Source of the DNA: Prostheceraeus crozeri
Taxonomy: Eukaryota > Platyhelminthes > Polycladida > Euryleptidae
NCBI GenBank assembly: GCA_907163375.1
Contig: CAJQUW010008939.1
Location: 248,001 to 312,000 of the forward strand
Direction of reading: 5' to 3'
DNA length: 64,000 bases
Position 1 is the stretch's first letter, and each line of letters begins with the position of its first letter. Positions 52,644 to 61,133 of this stretch are shown here, in pieces. The position numbers and the translations under genes were made by a program. Under the pieces are notes generated by a model. That model worked only from the letters and a program-made list of their open reading frames with translations, was not told the DNA's origin and did not search any database.

Positions 52644-53915
52644 CTGATGTCAATGAAAGAAATTTTACGAACTATACAGAATTACATATTGTTCATATTG
52701 AATGTAGGCCCTGCCTACATGTCGAAGCATCTTCTCTACGGTGACTCAAATTCAATAGGCATGCATTTCGATACCTTGATGAGCAATTTCATCATATTAG
52801 ATATTGATATTCTAATATAGTGATTTCTCTTTTGAGCGTTGTATATGTATGTAATTTTTCTGTTTCTTCAGGTACGTCGTGCTTACAGAAGGTCAATGGA
52901 TATCGAAGAAGGATCCGTGATTTATCAGCGTCTGCTTTTGTCTCAAGTGGAATGTGTATGCAAACAGAAATACTTAGATAATTTGCGAAAATATAATTAT
53001 CCACAGATGATTCCAATGTTTTCGTTATCTTCATAATTGGGTAAATGATTGAAGCTAGTTTTAAGTATGGTAATGGGTAGTGATGAAAATTTTCCGGAAA
53101 ATTTTGAATCAAAATTTTCCGTGGAAAATTATGGAAAAAATTGGAAAATTTTGAAAGTTTGGATTTTTTGATAGGCCTCATAAATTGAGCGCTTCCACTG
53201 CCGAGGCAGCTTAAGTACCAATAAATTGGTTCTAAAACTATTGATTTCATCATTATTTCGATTAAAGTTATATCGTAGTAGGCTAATACGAGTTCCGTCC
53301 GCGGATTTTGAACATTCCTTTGCCACCAGTGGCAATTGTGCCATTTTGTTAGCACTTTTAATTATCACACAGACACCGTTTGGGATAACGTGAATCTTGC
53401 TTTACAATAGAGGTATAATTTCATGCCATGTGAAAGATCTGGAGCAAAAATAATTTTGGAGTTTGCTTGTTAGCTTGAAAGTTAAGCTTTATTGTGCAGC
53501 CTTGATCATAGTGATACAAATTCTCCATATGTTGATGAATATGTGAAGAATAAGCACACAGTCCACGCAGCATTATACAAGGTGTTTCAAAAGTAGGCTA
53601 ACAGTTGATTTTGCCCTAGGAAATCTATGTTGACCGTTCTATTGGCGATTTACACCTGAATAAGTCGATGGATATCCATGATCAGTCCAACATGAGCCAT
53701 AGACTTCGAAGTAATTGCTACTATCATTTAGAAGTCTATGCAGTAGCATTCCATTGGCAAAGGAATTTTGAAATCTATCATGGACAAGATATAGCACCAA
53801 TCTGACATTACGTACATGGATATGTTCAATTAATTTGATTTGAATCAAACACTGTTAGTTTGACTTGAAGTGAATTAAACAAGCTTGAAGCTTTTTTGAA
53901 TTTGCTGCTTCTGTC

Positions 53916-54979
53916 ATGTCAGGTCATCTAAAAGATGATCAAAGAAAATGGATTTTGAAATCCTTTTGGAAAAACAAGAATGCTGAAAAGGTGCGAATGG
54001 AATGGAGAGATGCCTTTCACAGCAATCCTCCATCAAGATTTGCTATTTATCGCATTCGAGATAAATTTGAAAAGACCGGTTCGGTAGAGAATGCACCGAA
54101 GTCAGGACGCCCTCGATCAGTTTCAATAACATCAAACGAGGAGTAGTGGCCCAAACATTTGTTCAAAGTCCGAAGAAGTCAACAAGAAGAGCCTCATTGG
54201 AGTTGGACATTTCTCTAAGCTCTACTTGGAGACTGATGAGGAAAGTTGAGTTGAAAACCATACCGACCCAGACTGTTGCAGCACCTTCTACCGGATGATG
54301 CTGAACGACGCTTGCAGTTTGCTGTGCTCATGTTGTCGGAAATTCGGGAGAACCAGATTTGCTTGACAAGATAGTTTGGTCTGACGAAGCCAGTTTCAAA
54401 CTATCAGGTCACGTAAATAGACATAACTGTGTCTACTGGTTCCCTGAAAATCCGCACATGGTATCAACAAATGAGCTGAACCAGCCTGGCTTAACCGTCT
54501 GGGCCGTATGTCAAGCAACGGTGTGATTGGGCCAGTATTTTTTGAAAGAACTGTGACGGCTGAGGTGTACCTTCAAATGCTCCAATCCTTTGCGATTCCT
54601 GAGATGCAGTCATTGAACAACTTCAATGAGCTGTACTTTCAGCAGGATGGTGCACCAGCGCATTTTGCAGTGAGTGTCAGAAGCTATCTGAATGACACTT
54701 TTCCAGGAAAGTGGATCGGGAGATGTGGTAGCATCCTTTGGCCTCCTCGCTCTTCCCGATCTAACTCCGATGGACTTTTTCTTTTGGGGCGTTGTAAAGG
54801 AGAAAGTGTACGGACGAAAACCTCACACACTTTCTCAACTCCGCTCCTACATCACAGATGCCTGTCAAGAGATCAGTGATGACAGGAACTTATGCAGAAC
54901 TGTGTGCCACAGTGTGGCCGAAAGACTACAAGAATGTGCCGATGTCCATGGTGGACATTTTGAGCATTTGCGTTCGTGA
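53916..54979 (+). pseudogene. Mariner-superfamily transposase (DD41D-like spacing), frame-broken
   Basis: The ATG at 53916 begins MSGHLKDDQRKWILKSFWKN, a DUF4817-type helix-turn-helix, with the linker SGRPRSVSITSNEE. After frame changes and stops between about 54147 and 54505, the DDE domain is readable: [12 protein letters not shown] with the first Asp, VTAEVYLQMLQSFAIPEM, FQQDGAPAHFAVSVRSYLND with the second Asp, and in another frame LPDLTPMDFFFWGVVKEKVY with the third. Counting across the frame join gives about 41 residues between the second and third Asp, which points to the DD41D group rather than classical DD34D mariner. The end is at 54979 (GGHFEHLRS). Confidence 0.88.
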
Positions 54980-55041
54980 ATTTTTGCAACTTTAAGTTGA
55001 TTAATTTTTTGATATGTTGAATAGGCCTTGGTTATTCATTT

Positions 55042-55373
55042 GTTCATTTTTTTGTTAGGAAACCAAGCAAACAAAATGGTAGTTGTTTTAATGTTAATAC
55101 CTTTATTAATTTCAGCCTCCTCTAGGCCATCGTCAGAAGCTTCTGACGATGGTCTAAGAGGAGGCTGGAATTAACAAAGGTGAAGGACATTTGGATGTCA
55201 GCTGTTCTTCCTTCTTCGCCACCCTGTCATGTGTTGACGACAGCGTCTTCGTGCACCAGGCTGAGGGGCGCGGAGGACATTCGAATGTCAGCTGTTCTTC
55301 CTTCTCCGCAGTAACACTGAAACAACTACTATCTTGTTTACATGGTTTCCTAATAATTTTTTTTTGATAGATG
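55042..55373. repeat. Large hairpin with asymmetric minisatellite insert
   Basis: The sequence on either side of the AAGCTT at 55137-55142 is palindromic: TCGTCAGAAG/CTTCTGACGA, then CAGCCTCCTCT and its complement, then TTAAT and AAAGGT words. The outer arms (tttcctaa, gtttgctt..., aacaactac) pair again at 55045-55090 and 55320-55355. Between the inner and outer right arms about 130 extra bases are inserted. These contain two copies of a ggacatt..gatgtcagctgttcttcctt unit (about 55186 and 55275). Confidence 0.8.
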
Positions 55374-55829
55374 TTGGATAGTTATTCGACTTCTCATGAT
55401 CGGTATAGATTCAAATTGGGTTGTAGTGAAATATGTAGGCATGAAAACACTGGAGATCATGAGATATTTTAATATGATTTACGCGATGTCAAAGAGTATT
55501 GAATTTTTGCCCCTAACGAATACAAGGCATATTAGCTATCTGTGGCATCATGAAAAAGATTATTGTGACATAGCTTATTAATCTATAGCATTAAGACATA
55601 GCTTTTCAAGGCCAATTTCTACTGTTAGCCTACTTTTGAAACACCTTGTACATGAGCGACCATATTGGAAGACTGCAAACTCGTGAGATATTTGGAAACT
55701 AAAGATATCTGTGATGAGTAGAAGAATATCTATGACAGTTTCTAAGTTCTGGCATATTCTCCGATCTTCGTTGAGGACAAACTGCATGCACATCTTCCAT
55801 TTCTAGCTCAGATGGTCCAGATAGTTCCA

Positions 55830-56010
55830 AATCGATTTCAGATCTACCCAAATGAATTTCAGACATTTCCAGATGAATTGGAGATTCTCCAGTTGAATTT
55901 AAGATCCTTTCAAAGTTGGGTTTCTGATAGATATCTGAAATTCAATTAGAGAAATCTGAAATCCATCTAATATCTGAAATTCATTTGGGATGATCTGAAA
56001 TAGACATGGA
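55830..56010. repeat. Inverted array of GATCTGAAATTCAT words
   Basis: The left half carries gatttcagatct, acccaaatgaatttcag and related words. The right half carries their reverse complements (ctgaaattcatttggg, gatctgaaat). The unit spacing is about 25-28 bp. It lies within the hAT, outside the mariner. Confidence 0.75.
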
Positions 56011-56216
56011 AAGGGTGTAGTTGGCTCCAAAAGGTAACATACAGGAATGATAGAGAAGTTTTCGGTCTTTGCATATTGCATAGTCTTTTCAAGCGACTAC
56101 AACAGGTCTCTAAAACAAAGGAAAAATGTCAATCACCAAAAAATAAATTTCAAAATTTTCCACTGGAAAATTTTGAAAAAATTGGAAAATTTTCCATTCG
56201 CATCACTAGTAATGGG

Positions 56217-56481
56217 ATGTCTGTCACGATGTCAAGTGACTCATTAGGACGTCTCGTAGGAGCACTTTGAAGACGTGCGTTGGATGTACCGGCGGGATGT
56301 CAGACTGACGTCCTGTGAGAGTTCCGCTGTGACGTACGTGGGATGTCCCGGCGGGATGTCATACTGACGTCCTGTGATGCTTCTGCTGTGACGTCTTTTT
56401 TACTGTCAAATAAGACGTACGTGGGCCATCCTGGAATGACGTCGTCATGACATCCCGCTGACGTCACATGTTTACTGGGAA
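56217..56481. repeat. GACGTC-rich imperfect tandem repeat
   Basis: A roughly 65-bp unit with ggatgt.cc.ggcgggatgtca and actgacgtcctgtga occurs twice (about 56270-56335 and 56336-56395). It is flanked by more GACGT and ATGTC words and ends with acatgtttactggg. The right end resembles a CCCAGTAAAC transposon terminus read in reverse; the left end lacks the matching terminus. Confidence 0.7.
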
Positions 56482-58119
56482 GGCTTTTCCTATCATAATG
56501 TCAAGGAGGATGGACTTCATTTTTAGATAATTTCGTGAATATTCGCGCTGCGTATGTTAGCGCCATTTTCAATATCGAATATGATACATGCCATAACGTG
56601 CAAGGACAATGTCTAACTTTGAACGCATGGGCATTTAGAAAATATCAAATTCTGATTCTGCGCATCGCATGCCTATCGATAAGTAGCACCGCACGCAACT
56701 GGTCATACATGTATCGCCCACTTACACGTAATTAGAAAATAAAGCTCAGACTGTTTTGAAATGATTTCTTTTTTGGTTTACAAAAAAATCGAAATTAAAT
56801 CGGTCGTTGGGGAAAATAAAACATCGCCGCACCCTAGTCAGAACCTTTCTTAGGAATTGGAACCGACTTTCCAACAAAGCACCCAGATACCATCTGGTCC
56901 ACTAGACTTAGAGCTATCGAGACCTGCGATGATCTTTTGACGCTTCGAACTGTGACTGAAGGGGGGAAATTTATTCAACATGCAAAGGGAACATACATGT
57001 ACATGCAACGTATACCGCTAATATATCTATTACTTGCCGTTATCCCCGGAAAGCCCAAAAAAGGAGACCCATAAAAATGATGCTGTTCAATGGCAAAAAT
57101 CTCCACCAAAAACGATCAATTTTCGGAGTTCTTTTGCACCTAATCCTTGCTGGTGGGCAACATAACTTCAGAAAATATTGAATGAACTTTTGATACATTT
57201 CATTTAAATCACTAAGAAAAATGTGCATCAAATTTTGGTTCGCTTTCCAATGTGCCTTTGAGGAAAGATGATTATTTTTATGTTACATGCCATTTCGATA
57301 ACTAGACTTGGCTTGTGGACGGGCTATGCTCTAAAAGTATATATATGCCAAACGTCTCTTACTCCGTCCATATTGATTGATCCTCTTCAAATGTTTGAAG
57401 GTCTTCAAGAACAAGGCTTCACAGGATCTAAGGCCTCCGCGGGGCCCACATTGCACTACACGGGCTGGAATTCGACGTGGATCGTACCTAATCGCTTAAC
57501 AAGTGATCCCTTATACAGTGCGTATTAGATCAAAGTTTTCAGGCTCGACTTAAATGTAGTACAAACGATGTGGATTTTGATATATAATTTTGACAAATAA
57601 TGGTGCCTAAATGGCGCTCATAATCACTCAATTCAACTTGTTTTTATGACGATCTGATCGGGTTCTTTCTGCAGCATATGATGTTTTTAGAACAGACATG
57701 TGCGCACACATGCGATCGATATTGCAATATTAAGCTCGACGATCGATGTTTGCAGTCACCGCTCTTTTGATTCTCGCTGCATCAATTTGATTAGTTCAAC
57801 GAACAAGGCATGTCCCAGCGTCGCTGATGTTAGAGAAACCGTGCAGCTTAAAGTATAAAAGGACACTGCAACTTGAAAGAAAATGTATTAGCTTTTTCAC
57901 AATATAACTGACAATTAATGCATAAAAGAAATTTATTTTTACAAACAGAAATTGTGTGACCATATAATATGATAAATAATACTGGCTTATCGGGAAGTAT
58001 ACCGTTACATCAGTGCTTTTAGCAAAAATGACACAAGCATAATAAACCGCAGCAGTCAAAGTTGTCTACAAAGAAAATGAATGACTGATTGAGCTGTTTC
58101 ATTACATGTGATTTCATCA
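56482..58119. other. No recognisable gene
   Basis: Short frames such as 57268-57528 have no motif and no supporting splice pattern. I see nothing else. Confidence 0.4.
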
Positions 58120-59033
58120 TTAACCCTTTCATACTCAATGTTGTCAAATGGCAACAAAATCTGATTTTTCTGACTCTAATTATATGTTTTCAATCGCCTA
58201 CTGCTAAATTGTTGAAGTTCATTTTGTTTTAATTCATATCAGTTCAAATAAGCGTCATTTTCTATACTGGTATTGGAGATAATGGTAAGTAAAGAATTAT
58301 ACATATTCTAAAAAATGACTATTTATTGTTAAACCAATGAGATTGGCATCTTTTAAAAGCTCAATGTATGATAATTCGATTATAAAGTTTATTGGAGCAA
58401 CACGTCCTCTGCAAAATCTACGCCGAATAACTCAAAATACTGTCAATGTTGTCATTTGTCAACATTGAGAACATCTTGATCTAAAATCTTATGATTTTCG
58501 TTTGTTTTGTCTTGAACAGCCATTTATAATATGTACTTTAAATTATTACTGCAGATTATTGACAAAAATACTGGATCACTCTTTATATATTTACATTAAT
58601 TCGCCGAAGATTTAACATATATGCAGTCGGATCTTTTCATGTTGCCGTTTGACAACATTTGAGTGATATCGTCTCCCTCTCATGCTGTCATCTGACAACA
58701 ATTGAGTCGTATTGGAAAATTTAAGCAACATTTTCGAATGAAATTTGAGGAAAGAAACTAGTCTATGCTAACAACTTAGCGTTTGATTTTATTATATTTT
58801 ACTCTAAGATGAAAGCTACTTAAATTTTCCGTAGACTTATACATGTTGGCTACATTGAAATTGCACAAAATTACGTTAACTGATTATTCCTCCTTTGTTA
58901 TAAGGGAAGTTTGTGAAATGAACATAATAATATTCTGAATATTACGAAATATTATGCTAATAATATATACCCCGAGCTAATTTTCTAATAGTTTTGTGGA
59001 GTAAAGTCAGAGCACTTCTATTTGTATTTTCAG

Positions 59034-60782
59034 ATGAATAATCGACCACGGAGAGCTTCAAAACAGGTTGCGTATGCAACGTTACGTCAGATGTTTGGAG
59101 AGTCAGATCCGAAGCTTCGGATGATGAAATACTAACTGATGATGTCGATCCTATAGAATCCGACGATGATTCACTTCCTGATCATGATACTGAAGACGAT
59201 GAAGATAATATTGACGATACTGAAGACGATAACGAATCTGTTGCCTTTCGCTGGAGACGGCATCTTCGTCCTATGCTCACCTCACCCCCTGGTCCTCAGG
59301 ATGATCAATTTGAAATGGCTCCAGAGGCCGAGCTCACACCGTTTGCCTATTTCCAATTGTTCCTGACTCAAGACATGATTGATCATCTCACATCCGAGAC
59401 TAACCGGTATAGTGTGGAACGTACTGGGCAATCCATTAATTGTAAATCTTGGGAGATGAAAAAATTTATTGGTATTACTATTCAAATGGGAATATGTAAG
59501 ATGCCAACTTATCGAATGTATTGGAATCCATTATACAGACATGTGCCTGTTGCGGCTGCACTTGGATTAAACCGCTTCGAGACAATAAAGCGGTATTTTC
59601 ATGTAAATGACAACGCAAATCGTTCTAATGAAGATGATCCGCTCTTCAAGGTGAGGCCACTGTTAGAACATGTTCGTGAAAACTGCAGAAAGATTCAGCC
59701 AGAAAGTAGACAATGTGTGGATGAGCAGATGGTAAAATATAAAGGGCGAACCCGTCTGCGTCGATACATGCCTAAAAAACCCACGAAGTGGGGTTTTAAA
59801 ATCATTGCTCGTTGTGGTATTTCTGGTATCATATACGATTTCCATGTAGACGGAGACAAGCTGCCTCTGTCAGAAGACCCGATAGGCTACACTGGTGATG
59901 TGGTTTTACACCTTTGTGACTCTTTGCCTCGAAACAGATTGTTTTTTATATATACAGATCGATATTATTCGTCGTTTGACCTGATTAAAAAGTTAAAGGA
60001 ACGCAATTGCTTGTTCATCGGAACGATACAGAAAAACAGACTGAAGGATTGCCCAATCAAAGACGATCGAGAGCTGACAACTAGAGGAGACTTCGATTAC
60101 GTTCTGGATGCTAATTCGAATATTGGAGTGTTAAAATGGATGGACAATGGCTCTGTTATTCTCTGCAGTAACTTTATTGGCGCAGAGCCTTTCGATACCT
60201 GCAGTCGATACAGTCGTCGAGAGAAACGACGTGTTGAGGTCAGACGCCCGAAAATGGTTGCTGAATATTCACGGTATATGGGGGGCGTGGACCTCCATGA
60301 CATGCTTAAAGGACTCTATTCGATTGATCGTCGCGGAAAAAAAATACTACTTCCGACTTTGTCATTATCTTTTCGGAATATGTTGTATCAATGGTTGGCT
60401 ACTCCATCGCAGGCATTCCGAGCAAAAGGGCATTAGGCACATGACTCTGCTCACTTTTGTTGGTCACATTGCGCAGAGTCTAACCTCAGATGTAAGTTTA
60501 GCATCAGGAACACGTACATCCAATGTACGTCGTGTTCGCCCGCGTCTGAGCGAGGTAAATGATGAAAATCTTGAAGAACCGGTACCGCGTCCCCGTCGAA
60601 CCCAACCTCAGCCGTCAGCTCGTGCTCGCTTTGACGGTTATAAACATTTTCCAAGAAGTACATCTCGAGGAAGGTGCAGGCATTGTCAAGATGGATTCTC
60701 CAGATGGGAGTGTGAAAAATTTGAAATGAGGCTGTGCCTGAATAACACGAAGAACTGCTTTAAGCTTTTTCACGTTTCTTAA
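59034..60782 (+). pseudogene. piggyBac transposase, about two frameshifts from intact
   Basis: The likely start ATG 59034 directly follows tttgtattttcag, a good splice acceptor. MNNRPRRASKQVAYATLRQM then shifts frame near 59115 into an acidic stretch (SLPDHDTEDDEDNIDDTED) and the DDE_Tnp_1_7 domain. The 59273-60436 frame is open: IGITIQMGICKMPTYRMYW, NRFETIKRYFHVNDN, CVDEQMVKYKGRTRLRRYMP with the first Asp, FIYTDRYYSSFDLIKKLKER with the second, and RYMGGVDLHDMLKGLY with the third. Near 60410 the frame shifts again into the C-terminal Cys/His-rich domain (RGRCRHCQDGFSRWECEKFE, then CLNNTKNCFKLFH). All three catalytic Asp residues are present. Confidence 0.93.
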
Positions 60783-60795
60783 TTTTACAGATGAG

Positions 60796-60842
60796 TTGCG
60801 TGTGTGAGTATGTGTGTGTGTTTGCATGTGTGTAAGTGTGAT
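60796..60842. repeat. (TG)n-rich microsatellite
   Basis: Imperfect TG repeat with GA interruptions directly after the piggyBac transposase stop, within the element's 3' region. Confidence 0.85.
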
Positions 60843-61133
60843 AAGTGGCTATGAATCTTAGCAAAATATATTAATAGCAATTTCAAATATAGCTTTTGAA
60901 TTTGGCTAATGCTCCTACTTAATCCAGGCATTTGTAAAACATTCTTAATAGCATTTTTCAATTCCACTTTTTCTCAAATGTTGTCAAATGACAACATGGG
61001 CCAACTTATAAGGTAATGATAGTAAATCGTTGAAAAGTCATTAAACCTGTTAATATGCTGTATTTAAGTAATTTTCAAACACCAAAATTTTTTTTTGACA
61101 CTGTTTATCATAATTTGAGTACGAAAGGGTTAA

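Larger units (their letters stand above)
53578..55648 (+). mobile_element. Mariner-type transposon nested in the hAT, perfect 28-bp TIRs
   Basis: TA at 53576-53577 and 55649-55650 flanks ends that start CAAGGTGTTTCAAAAGTAGG. The inverted repeat is perfect for 28 bp and continues imperfectly for about 20 more. It contains a plus-strand transposase pseudogene and, 3' of it, a large hairpin (55042-55373). The perfect termini contrast with the broken transposase. Confidence 0.94.
53078..56208. mobile_element. Non-autonomous hAT carrying a mariner; perfect 8-bp TSD
   Basis: GTAATGGG lies at 53070-53077 and 56209-56216. The termini are TAGTGATG on both ends, and GGAAAATTTT-type palindromic words are repeated inside each end (53091-53155 and 56150-56193). 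Without the mariner at 53578-55648 it would be about 1.06 kb. No hAT transposase domain is recognisable in what remains. An inverted cluster of ATTTCAGAT words is present at 55830-56010. Confidence 0.9.
58124..61129 (+). mobile_element. piggyBac transposon, 3.0 kb, TTAA-flanked, nearly intact
   Basis: TTAA at 58120-58123 and 61130-61133. The termini are CCCTTTCATACTCAA on the left and CCCTTTCGTACTCAAA on the right (reversed). The palindromic word GTTGTCAAATGACAAC and variants stand at 58140, 58448, 58641 and 58684 inside the left end and at 60980 inside the right end. The transposase is on the plus strand (59034 to about 60782). Only about two frame breaks are visible, so this is the best-preserved DNA transposon in the window. 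Confidence 0.95.

Noticed and set aside
57268-57528. 86-codon frame beginning with a hydrophobic stretch, as a secreted peptide
   Set aside because: The hydrophobic start is short and the remainder has low complexity for a peptide precursor; no supporting evidence.
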